The notes under the pieces: model-generated
Told to the model about the DNA's origin: nothing
What the model saw: the letters and a program-made list of their open reading frames with translations, nothing else
Databases searched by the model: none
Shown: positions 10,196 to 20,989 of the stretch, in pieces
Numbering within the stretch: the stretch's first letter is position 1
Layout: every line of letters starts with the position of its first letter
Position numbers and translations under genes: made by a program
DNA from: Dermatophagoides farinae
Taxonomy: Eukaryota > Arthropoda > Arachnida > Sarcoptiformes > Pyroglyphidae
NCBI RefSeq assembly: GCF_024713945.1
Contig: NC_134678.1
Location: 62,001 to 126,000 of the forward strand
Reading direction: 5' to 3'
DNA length: 64,000 nucleotides

Positions 10196-11910
10196 CATAA
10201 ATGCTTGGATAATTAAAAATAAAAAATGAATTTATTCATCATCGTGTGACACTCAGTTACATTATCAGTTCAACGTTATTCTCGTGTTTTTCCGAGTAAT
10301 AAATAAATGATGACTTACATTACATGTATGTTTTCGATGGAAAAAATGCAAATTATCCAATTCAAATCAAAGGCGCGCGCGTGCACCTTTTTAAATATTC
10401 CATTCCAGAGAAAGGTGTGTATAATAATAATCAGATGATAATCTCTGAATCAAGTTCTTTTCTGCCAATAACACATCTTGTGTGTGTGTGTGATGGATTG
10501 AAAAAAGTATTCGATAATAAAGTGATGATGATGATAATGGTGATCACGTAAACAAGGCTATAAATTACATCCAATTTCATTTTCGAATTATCCACCCAGC
10601 ACCATTCAATGATAATGACACCTGTGTGTTTGCCAGGTTCAAGGCAAACCCTTCCGAAACTAAATAAATGATCTTTTCTGGTTTTATCGATCAACCAAGA
10701 ACAAGTATAGAGTATGTGTTATTAATCAAATTCAAATTTTACAGTTATAACGATGATAACAAGATAATATAGCTGTATATATGCATATAACTGTCAAACG
10801 AAGCAGGTTTTCGTTTATTTCAAGATAACAACCACCATGGTCATCATTGTCGTCATTTATCGATTTCCTGATGATCGTAATCATCAATTGGCTATTATTT
10901 TCATCATTGGATTTAAAGTTGGTTATTTTTTCAAATGACTAATTGACTGAAACATCAAACATGAAATTGTTTTTTCTTTCTAGTATGAAAAAAGGAATTT
11001 GTTAAATGTACGAATGTACAAAAGATCATCAACCTGTCGACGAGGCATTCATCGAATCAATCCTGGTGTTTAAATAATAATAATCAGTGTTACTTGACAA
11101 TGACCTTGAAGGCTTCATTCCAGAATTAAAAAACAACTGACTGATTTAGATAATCATTTTGATTTGTAATAAAAAACAAAACAAAATTTCAATTTACAGT
11201 AAATGATAGCATGATGATGCTCGTGGAATAACACTGGTAGTTGAATCAATGAATGAATAAAACCTGGAAAAATGAAAATGTTTCTTCATTCATCAAGTGA
11301 CCGTCCCAAAATGGGTGGCAACAACTTGGTTCCTTGTAATCATCATCATCATCATCATCACCATCAACAACAATAAATTGATGCTTTTTCTTTGTTAATG
11401 AAAACCATTCACTTGTTTTTGTTTGTTGGTCACTGATGGTGGTGGTATCATCCTTCAAACGAACAATTTTTTCTCATCATCATCATCATTATCATGGTCA
11501 TTGATGTTGAGGCGGTATGGTTTTTTTTACATGCTAAATAACAACCAACTTACATTCTTTCTTGATTTTTTCACTTTCACTTTCGATACATTTCAAAGTT
11601 TCCCGCCAATAAAAAAAAGAGGAGGAAAAAGAAGGAAAAAATTATGGTCAGCCCTAAATGAAATTCTTAGTTTGAATTAGTTGTGTGTGTAAATGTTTAA
11701 ATGAATGAAATGCCAATAAATGAATGATGATTACAAACATACACACACATGAAGAGAGACTATTTAAAAGAATGTTTTTGCAACCGTTTCTGGTCAATCA
11801 TTCCAGAACATTCATTACAATTGGACACAAGTTTTATTTCAATAATAAATTCGACAAAAGAATTTAATTCAATTTATTCAAAATTCATTCGCTATAAATT
11901 TAAACGATCC
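10196..11910. other. Gene-poor interval between serpin and NRF-6-like gene
   Basis: It contains the serpin poly(A) signal at 10218-10223, a GC-rich near-palindrome at 10370-10389, a TG tract near 10480-10490, an ATC/CAT triplet run at 11340-11362 and a second triplet run at 11476-11492. No ORF here resembles a known protein. The distal part is probably the 5' region of the NRF-6-like gene. Confidence 0.4.
10370..10389. repeat. GC-rich near-palindrome with alternating CG core
   Basis: The 20-mer AAGGCGCGCGCGTGCACCTT matches its own reverse complement except at two paired positions. It is very conspicuous in DNA that is otherwise strongly AT-rich. Function is unknown; alternating purine-pyrimidine CG/TG could favour left-handed DNA or bind a factor. 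Confidence 0.4.
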
Positions 11911-14900
11911 ATGTGTGGTGTGTCACAAATGTTTGGTTCAATTATGACATTGAAACGAGCAAATTTGAGCATATCGATAATGATCATCATCATGATGATT
12001 TGTAATCCCGATTCCACGCTGGCTATTAATGGTGAACAAGAAACAAACAGTGACTCAATCAATCAACAACAACGACCTATCGATGTGATCAAAATATGGA
12101 ATCAACATAATTCACAAATTCTAAATGTTCTTCAAATGATTCTATCTCAATCTCATTGGAATGATCATCATGGTCAATGTCATTCATCATTGAAACAGTT
12201 GATTGGCGATGCTCGAAAACGGAAACATTATGCCATGAAAAGTAAGTTTGAACATGAATTTTGTGAAAAAAAATATGGAAAGGGTGTTGTGTTATTATTA
12301 CTGGTGAAAAAAAAAGTTTTTTCACTTTGATTGATACCGGCAATTTGATGATTGTTTATGATACTGCTACCGTCAATGTGAATGATGGGGCCATAAATAT
12401 TGTGAATGAAAAATGAAATGTAATGTAATTAAGACGGTCCAAGGTTCTCAAACAACAGAGAGAGAGAGAGAGAGGGACCAAAGATGAAAGGTCCGAAAGA
12501 AAATTTTTCAAATGCCTGAACCATCAATGAGTGTTTATCATGAGAGAGAGAGAAAGAGAAAATGACATTTGAGAACCTGTCAAAATTTTGTTCACGGTTA
12601 ATAATAATAATGAATAGAGTCGACAAAAAGGTTTTACAAAACACACACACACACACACATAGAGAGAACATTATAATTATAAAATTGTTTTAAAAATTAA
12701 CCAACTTGAAAAAACATAACACATACATACATTGAGAATGACAGTGAAGCGGTCCGGATGTGGTGTTGTGAGCATTGAGTAAATTGAGTAAATTCATTTG
12801 ATCAATCCTTTCTCATCATCATAAATAAATTGATTAATTAATCTTTTTCACAAATATGATGAGATGTGAATTAAAGTTCACTGCACGACACAAAAAAACG
12901 TATCGACAACTTGTATGAAAAAAATGATTTTTAACGATCACATTGGAGAATTTGAGGGTAAATTTCTACGAATTGCGAATTCAATGTTCAGATATATTGA
13001 CACAGTTTTTCCACTGCTGCTGCTGTTTTTGTTTCAATTTCAGTTTTCGATCGATTTATATTCATTCGCGTTCAATGTCCTTTCATCTTGTTTTCACAAC
13101 CACAGTGATTTATTCGTGTTTGAGAATTTTTTTTTCACAAAAAAACAAACTTGACTGACAAGCGCACGATACGAAAAAACTTGGACTAAAACAAAACAAC
13201 ACGCGCGCGCCGGCTTTTTTCGACAGATCGATGAGACAACACAAACAAGGTTCATTATTCGGCCGACATTGAAAATTACATACCTGTTTGCATGTGCAAG
13301 TGTTTGTGAATATGCCGGAGATGGATGAATGGAAATTGATTCGTGTGAACGAACCTAGCTGTTATTCGTTTATGTGTGTGTTTGTGTTTGTGTGTGTGTG
13401 TGTGTGTGTCTGGCTTCGAAAAAAACTTTCAAAGAAAAAGACAGATAGAATTCGTAGAAAAACATATCCACTTGGACACAATGAATTTTGTTTTCCAAGA
13501 AAAAGGTCGATGACCAAACGAAAAAAACAATTTCGTTTTCACTTTTTCATTTTATTATTCAGACAAAAAATGATAACGCTAAAGGCGATTATAGAAAAAA
13601 ACCCATGATTGTTATGTGTGTGCCGCCTTCAGGGCAGCCACAAAAATTACATGCTTTTTTAGAAAGTGAAAGTGAGTGGAAAATGGAAATTAATTGCAGA
13701 TCAAAAATGACAAACATCCCACCAAATTGATTTTACTAATTAATAATTTTCCCAATTGATTAGTGATCGATTCGAATGGACGATTAACAAGTGGATTATT
13801 GGAAGGTAGATTCACTAATCTTGGACAATTCAGTGAATGTGTGACAACATCAAGTGAATCATTTTCGGGAAAATATTGTACCGTTTATATATCGATTCCC
13901 AATAATTTAATAACAGTTTTATCAGTAAGAATTTAATGATAAATTTCCAATCATTTTCATTCATCGATTGTGTTTAATCAATAGAATATTTCCGGATTCG
14001 ATCATATTATGTACGAAACGGTTTCGGCCAAATTAGGTGTTTGTCTACCATCCACATGTTCACAGGAAGAAATCGAAGCCATTGCCAGACAGTGTAAGTA
14101 TGCGATTGAATGGCCATTGTCATTAATCAATGATCAATAATCAATAATCGATGAATAACAATTATTCTATAGTATCGATAATGTTTGTGCCGGAATTGGA
14201 AATCAAAGTGTCCAATTGTGTTGAAAAAAATGATGAAACCGAAAATCCATTCGGTTTGGGCATATTCGTTGCGATATGCCTCATTTTCGTTTTATTGGCC
14301 ATTATGGGCACAATATTCGATCATTATAATTTGAAATTCAAGACGAATGGTGAATCATATGCAATGATTACGAAATTAGAATCACAGAATAGTAATGAAT
14401 CATTGTCCAGAGAACCGACAACGGATGAGAAAATTCTGCTAGCATTTTCAACCAAACAAAATTGGCAGAAATTATTTCAGGTTACCGGTGGTGAATCGAT
14501 CAATGTGTTTCATGGACTGAAATTCCTAGCAATGTTCTGGATCATTGCCCAACATTCAATGTCATTCTCATCGATATGGATCAATTTCAGTAATCCATTC
14601 GACATTAAATACAAAGTGTACAATATTCTCGAAATATTCCTATTGAATGGAACATTTTCCGTCGATATTTTTTTCTTCATCAGGTAAATGATATTCATTT
14701 GATCACTGGTGTGTATTCAATAAATTAACCAATCCATCAATCAGCGGTTATCTAGTCATGCATAGTCTTGTCCGGTCAATGTCAGCCGATACATCTCGTT
14801 TGAATCTCAAGACATTCTACTTGAATCGTTATATCCGCATGACACCAACCATGATGTTTTTGATTTTTTTTAGTACAACCGTTCTACGATATCTTGGTAA

Positions 14901-16039
14901 TGGACCGGAATGGTTAGGATCGACCGTTATGTTCGATCATTGGTGTAGAAATCGATGGTTTCTCAATCTATTCTATGTTCATAATTTTATTCAAACGGAA
15001 AACATGGTAATTATTTCTATTATTTCTATTTATTTATTGCATTTGATCAAACTTACATTACTGGTTTCAGTGTTTAAGCCATTCTTGGTATTCAGCAGTA
15101 GATATGCAATTCTTTCTCATATCACCATTATTGGCCATCTTGCTCATTCGAAAACGATGGTTAGGAATGACTTTGATTTTACTCATTCTTTTTGGCTCAA
15201 TAATCATCACCAGTATAATGACCTATGTTAACCAATATCCAGCAGTTCCATATTTCAATGATAAAATGTAAGCACATTGAATCTAAAAACAACACAACAC
15301 AACAGACATGATTAATTTGTCCTTTGATCAACAACACAGAGATATCAACATAATGAATTCGTACTACAAACACGTTTATATAAAGCCATATTGTCGTATT
15401 GGACCATATATCATTGGTCTATTGCTGGCACATGAAATGATGACAACAAGAAGAGATGTTCGCTTATCAAAGGTTCGTTGATGATGAAAATTATTCACTA
15501 ACCCCCCCCAACAAATCATTTCTCAAACAAAATAAAGAAAACATTGATTGCTGGTTGGTTATTCACAGCGACTGCTACATTCGGTATTGTCATGTGTATG
15601 TTACCGGCAAACAATGGTTTAATACCGACGATATTGGCAGCTGCCATGTACAGTTCATTATCGCGAAATCTATTTGCCGTCGGTTTAGCATGGATTACAT
15701 TCGTATCGATCACTGACCAAGGCGGTTTTGTACAGACGTTATTTTCATTGAAATTATGGATACCATTAAGTCGTCTGGCATACTGCGCATATCTACTCAA
15801 TCCAATCATAATAGCCATATTTTATGGCAGCCGTAATCAAACATTTGAGTACACACCATATCTATTGGTAAGCGAGCCGTAATTGATCACTAATGACTTT
15901 GAATAATGATTCAATTAACAATCAATAGCTTTATTTCACGATAAGCAACATAATTGTTACATATTTAGCATCACTAATGATTGCCTTATTCATCGAATAT
16001 CCATTGATAACGATAAGCAAAATTCTCTTGAAACGATGA
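11911..16039 (+). CDS. Nose-resistant-to-fluoxetine (NRF-6)-like membrane acyltransferase 3
   Basis: Multi-pass acyltransferase-3 protein with a lumenal NRF domain; C. elegans NRF-6 relatives act in lipid and yolk transport and drug uptake. Nine exons: 11911-12241, 13764-13924, 13985-14093, 14173-14683, 14745-15006, 15071-15267, 15340-15472, 15538-15867, 15929-16039; all phases agree and give 714 residues. A signal-anchor helix (SISIMIIIMMICNP) opens the protein. The NRF domain has HYAMKMIDSNGRLTSGLLEG across the first junction, then GQFSEC and LGVCLPSTCS. The acyltransferase part includes INVFHGLKFLAMFWIIAQHS, SVDIFFFISGYLV, FYLNRYIRMTP, WYSAVDMQFFLISPLLA and ITDQGGFVQTLFSLKLWIPLSRLAYCAYLLNP. 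The start is uncertain: 11749, 11911, 11929 and 11944 are all in-frame, and a TATAAA at 11893-11898 would favour the later ones. The donor GTTCGT after exon 7 is unusual. Confidence 0.87.
12242..13763 (+). other. Unusually long first intron (1,522 nt) of the NRF-6-like gene
   Basis: All other introns of this gene are about 60-80 nt. This one carries an AG tract (12457-12474), an AC tract (12641-12659), a TG tract (13388-13409) and a CG-rich motif ACGCGCGCGCCGGC (13201-13214). No coding exon is recognisable in it, and the flanking exons join in phase without one. Confidence 0.6.
12457..12474. repeat. (AG)9 microsatellite
   Basis: Uninterrupted AG dinucleotide run inside the NRF-6-like first intron. 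Confidence 0.9.
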
Positions 16040-17330
16040 TTACGACAACTTACGGAATCCAGAATTCTGAGAAAACCAAAAGACAACAGTATTATTTATT
16101 ATTGTGAATTGAAATTAATTTTTATTATTATAATTAATGAGATGAGATATTAAAAAAAATCAATGAGATGAGTAAACTAATTTAGTATTGATTTGATTTG
16201 ATTTGATTCGATTCGATGTGTCGTCGCTGCATGATGGAATGTGTCTGTGTGTGTGTGCATGTTGACATTGATGACAATTTTCCATCCCGAAAAAAGTGGC
16301 CACCATAATGGATGAATAACTGAATCATTATATAGGGGAATACATATGTATGCTTCTTGACATTTATTATATTTTAAAGCAATAATTTAATATAATTTTA
16401 TCGATTCAATTCATCATTAATATCAAATCAATCAATCAATCAATTGATCTGTATAATGTAAATGATCTGTATATAAATCAATCAAAAATCAATGGGCAAA
16501 AAATTCACTGTTGAAAAAGGAAAAATAAGGAATCGATTGCAATCAAAAAATCAATATTATGAATCGGTAAAGCATTTTTTTTTGTTTTGATGGAAATAAA
16601 ATAAAATGAATAAAAATAAAAACATTCAAAAGATAAATGGTATATATCTATAAATGAATTTCTCGTAATATAATCATCATCATCCAATAAAAAATAAAAT
16701 AAATCAATCATCAATGATAATAATGATATAATATAAATCACCTGTGTCAGAAATTTTCTTTTTTCAAAAATCAGTCGGTAGATGAAGATTGATTTCAAGA
16801 AAAAAATAATTCACTTCAAATTGGAAAATATTTTAAAGTTCAAAATCAAAAATAATGCAATTTCAATAATCAATATAATCAAATAAATACTCACGGCGAT
16901 ATATGAGATAATAAATAAAAAAAATAATCAATCAATCAATCAATCAATATATAAAAATAATAATTTTCAATAAAAATCATTTAATTCAAAAATATCCTAC
17001 CTATGGCCGATTGTGTTTTTTTGTTTCTCGCTTGAAAATAGAATAAACCTACTGTTATATCAATCAATATATAATTTACATTTGGCAGTTACAACCTCAA
17101 AAGAGGAAAAAAAGTTATATCCGACTGTAAAAATATGTTCATGATTAATTTGAATTGAATTGAACTAATCAAAATAATACTAAGCCTTTTGAGCGCGTCA
17201 ATAATGGGAAGTGGGAAATAACAGAGAAATGTTCACATCTTGAGATCAAGAGAACGAATTGTGGGAGATTTATGTATATAGAAATAGAATGAGAGAAAAT
17301 TTTCAATATTTACCTTGCCATGATAATGGA
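16040..17330. other. Convergent AT-rich interval NRF-6-like / FUBP-like
   Basis: No coding sequence is recognisable. The block is extremely AT-rich with AATC tandem runs (about 16424-16445 and 16925-16950) and a GATTT run near 16190-16215. It most likely consists of the two facing 3' UTRs plus spacer. Confidence 0.4.
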
Positions 17331-19605
17331 TTATTTGGGCGATTTTCCATTATGTGAATGATTATTGTCATCTTTACCATGTGCTTTAGCGTTTTTATAC
17401 TCTTTAAGTTTTTGTTCAATTGCTTCCGCCTCTTTGGTCATGCCGCATGCTTTATAATACTCGATCCACTGTTGATAAACGGATTCATTATCTTGTCCAG
17501 AAGTGGCCGCCCAAGCCGCTTGTTGTTGTTGTTGCTGCTGCTGCTGTTGTTGCTGTTGCTGTTGTGGATCAGGGGCAGCAGTAGCAGCAGATGATGCACC
17601 ATTTGCTTGTTGATAATATTGTGCATAATAAGCGGCCCACATCGCATATTGATCTTGAACCGATTTGGCTATAAAAAGGGTTTATAGAACAGAAAAAAAA
17701 TCAATTAATTAATCATTGATCATTAAACTAGAAAAATGATTCATGATTCTCAGTTCCGAATTCATTTAGCACAAGCTTGACACCAAATAGCCGCGTATTG
17801 ATTGAAGAAATGAATTGTACTATTTGGCTCTAATGCTGTGCACGCCTGACAATGACAGACATAGAGAATGACAGGGGGGTGGGGTGAGAGAAAACAAACT
17901 TACGATCAGATGATGTTTGTGGCCAATAATATTGTGATTGACCAATTTGATTGGCATAAATCTGATTGGTGAGATAACCATATTGTCCATCAGTACTGTT
18001 AGCAGCTGCTGCGGCCGTTGCTGCCGCTGCATACATTGGATTGTTGGCCAATGTATTCATCAAGACCGTTGCATGGCCACCAACTTTATCGGTAACCAAT
18101 TGTTGAGCATAAGTAATCTTATCGGCCGTACCACGAATAATGAAACATTTTTCATCATTATCGGATTGAAAATTCTTATCCAATTCGATATTACAACCAG
18201 ATTGTTGTTTCAATGCACGAATCGTTTCACCACCACGACCAATTACTGTACCAGTTCGTGAGGTGGGAACCACTAATCTAATCTCATCGATTGAACCCTA
18301 AACGAAAATTCGCAGTTAGCAATCAAGTCTAAAAATTGAAAATCAAGACAATTATTACCTGACCACCAGTTACAGTGTCGATAATTTCTTTGACCATATC
18401 TAATGCTCTATTCACTGCATCTTGTGTTCCGGTGAATTGACAGATTTTATTTCCTTGTGCATCCACTTTTGTCGTATCAAATTGTACTTTACATCCGGAA
18501 TCGGCTTGAATTTTTCTTATAGTTTCACCACCCTTACCGATGACCAAACCGATCAATTGTGGTGAAACAGGATACTCAAAATAGGTGATTCTAGCTGAGC
18601 CATATTCATTGAGTGGCGTGAAAAGTTTGTTATTATTATTGTTGTTGTTCATATTATTAGTATTATTATTATTTTTCGATGATCGATTAGCTAATTCTAG
18701 TTCTTTTTCCACCAATAAATCATTCACCAATTGTTTGGCGTGATCCACTTTATCTGGTGCACCACTGATTCGTAACTGTTTTTCGCGATCCCCTACTTCA
18801 TTTGTTTCCTGATAGATTACCATTTTAACGCCAGCCCTTTCCTAAAACATAAAAGACGACATGATGATTAGTATGATTCAAATAAACATTGATTGAAATT
18901 AAAATTGACCTACCTGAAGATTGCGAATCATTTCACCACCTTTACCAATAACGAAACCAACTTTATTACCTGGAATCAAAAGATCAAGTATTTTTTCTCC
19001 ATTAAAAATTGTCCCAGTTAGATACAGTTGATCTTTCATTGGTTTCGGTGCATTTTTCATCGCCGATAATTTTGATCCCACTTTTGATTGTGGAAACAAC
19101 AACAACAAAAAAGAAAAACAATCATTAATGACAAATTAAATTAGAGTTTAAAACCAAAACAATTTACAATCAATTTTTTTGACATCAGGAGAATAATCAG
19201 CATCTACAAAAAAGAGAAAATAAAAAAAATGTAACAAGATCTACTATCAAACTCCACCTATCGTTATAAAGGATGGTGTTAGCGAATTCTTTTGATAATT
19301 TAGCATTCACTAGTTTATGAAAAAATGACATTATTGAAATACATCTTTTCATCATTTCTTTGTAAATTTGAATGCTTCTCAATGTTTGCTAAATGAAACT
19401 TATCATTCATCGACTTACCATCATCGTTCGGCCTTTTCATTCCAACAGCTGCACCAACACCTCCTCCCACTGTACCTGGTTGTGATATTTTTGCAGCAAG
19501 CTATTTGATTGAACAAAAAATGAATAGAATTCGCTATCAAATTTAACGATTCCATACCTGTCTTGCACGTAATAGTGCCTCTTTGAATGCATTATTTGAT
19601 TCCAT
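17331..19605 (-). CDS. Far-upstream-element-binding/PSI-type KH-domain RNA-binding protein with three KH domains
   Basis: Nuclear single-stranded DNA/RNA-binding protein of the FUBP/KHSRP/P-element somatic inhibitor family, active in splicing and transcription. Seven exons, 19605-19558, 19500-19419, 19203-19168, 19080-18914, 18841-18359, 18297-17904 and 17668-17331, give 515 residues in consistent phase. Three KH domains are seen at about 88-155 (VIGKGGEMIRNLQ), 196-268 (VIGKGGETIRKIQ) and 276-345 (VIGRGGETIRALK), each with an intact GxxG loop. The C-terminus has Tyr-rich AAYYAQYY and WIEYYKACG repeats typical of the family, separated by a 15-residue Gln tract at 439-453. The three KH domains align best with KH2-KH4 of vertebrate FUBP, so KH1 seems absent. 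A poly-Asn linker separates the first two. Confidence 0.9.
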
Positions 19606-20528
19606 TATTTTCGTTGATAATGAAATCAAAATCAAAATGGAATATGAATTCTTGTGTAAAAAAATGGAAAAAATACAGCTCAAATGTCCACAGAAATACG
19701 AGAAAATCGAAGGAAACTGGTGCAATGAAACACACACTTTGCTCACACACACACTCAAGATGAGCGTCAAAGAAAGAAATAAAGAAAAATGCTCATAAAC
19801 TATATCGACCTAGGCGAACATTCAGTGTAGAAACGGTAAACATTGATGAGAAAAAAAACATCATGATCCAAATGTTCCAAATTTCTGGAAATGATGTACA
19901 GATTTGGTAGTAATTTTTCCTCCATAAAAAACCTTGATGATTAGATTAATTTTAATTTTGTTCATCATATATGTCATGTATTTGATCAAATGTTCAAAGT
20001 GAACTTATTATTTGGACCATATTCAAATCGTATCACGCCATGTGTGTGTGCTAAAGGTGTCCGACTAATCTCACTATTTTTGATTGATTGATTAACTTGA
20101 TTTGTCATTACATCTTGATGTACATTAGATTTAGATTCACAATTTAATTAGCCAATAATTTACCAACGAGGAAAATGTGGCAATATAAATCGAATGGATA
20201 TTTATCGTTTGTTTGTCAGCTTATCATTCATCATCGTTCAAAGCAGTGAAATATTCAAACATGATGATCTTCAAATATTTAATTGTTCTCGCACCAATTA
20301 TCAAATATGAAACTAGCCGATAGAAATGATTTGAAAATCGTTAAAAAATGAGAGAGAGTGAGAGAGAAAGTAAAAAAATCACTTTCGTTGTTTCAAATAT
20401 GACGAGATGATAATAAAAATAAAAAGAAAAAGAGAACACGATGACGAGAAGCGTGGCTATCGACGATCGATCGATGGGGACAAGATAATAATAATAATAA
20501 CCTCATAGCCAAACGAAGAAAGCAAACA

Positions 20529-20551
20529 ACACACACACACACACACACACC
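20529..20551. repeat. (AC)n microsatellite
   Basis: Uninterrupted AC dinucleotide run of 23 nt in the divergent intergenic region. Confidence 0.9.
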
Positions 20552-20900
20552 AAATTTCCATCATTTCATGATTGTCGTTGGTTCTTGTATGTGGTGTGTG
20601 TTTCAATGTTACGAGGAACAAAACAAAAACAAAAAACGTTTTTCTTCGAAAAATAAACCAGCGAGTTAAACCGAGTTTTTCAATTTAACCTTCGATCCAC
20701 CTTGTTTTTCTATGTACCCTTATTTTTTGTTTGATTATCATGAAATGTCGCCATGATTTCGATTATGATAACGTCATTTGTGTAGATAACCAGAATGGTG
20801 TCTAATGATGATGGATGTACATCATGAATTTCGATAGATAAATGAATAAATATCCTCAATTTCAAAGCTCATCATCAATTGTCATTTCACCTAACGATTT

Positions 20901-20937
20901 CACGTGATTGTAAATTAACCGTGCTGTCATATAAATA
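20901..20937 (+). promoter_or_regulatory. Candidate core promoter: CACGTG E-box plus TATAAATA
   Basis: CACGTG at 20901-20906 precedes TATAAATA at 20930-20937, which lies 53 nt upstream of the first candidate ATG of the fatty-acid transporter gene (20990). Spacing fits a TATA-directed start with a very short 5' UTR. No transcript evidence is available here. Confidence 0.4.
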
Positions 20938-20989
20938 TTGAAATCACACAAGACAGTGAACAGTAATTTTAGCATACGAATTTCTCAAA

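Larger units (their letters stand above)
19606..20989. promoter_or_regulatory. Divergent intergenic region FUBP-like / fatty-acid transporter
   Basis: No gene is recognisable in these 1.4 kb. Features are an AC tract (20529-20551), GA-rich runs near 20350-20370 and a palindromic CGATCGATCGATGG near 20463-20476. An E-box and TATA-like element lie at the right end (separate entry). Confidence 0.4.

Noticed and set aside
11749-11910. Extending the NRF-6-like CDS to the upstream in-frame ATG at 11749
   Set aside because: The extra 54 residues would precede and mask the signal-anchor helix and show no family match; the later ATGs fit better.
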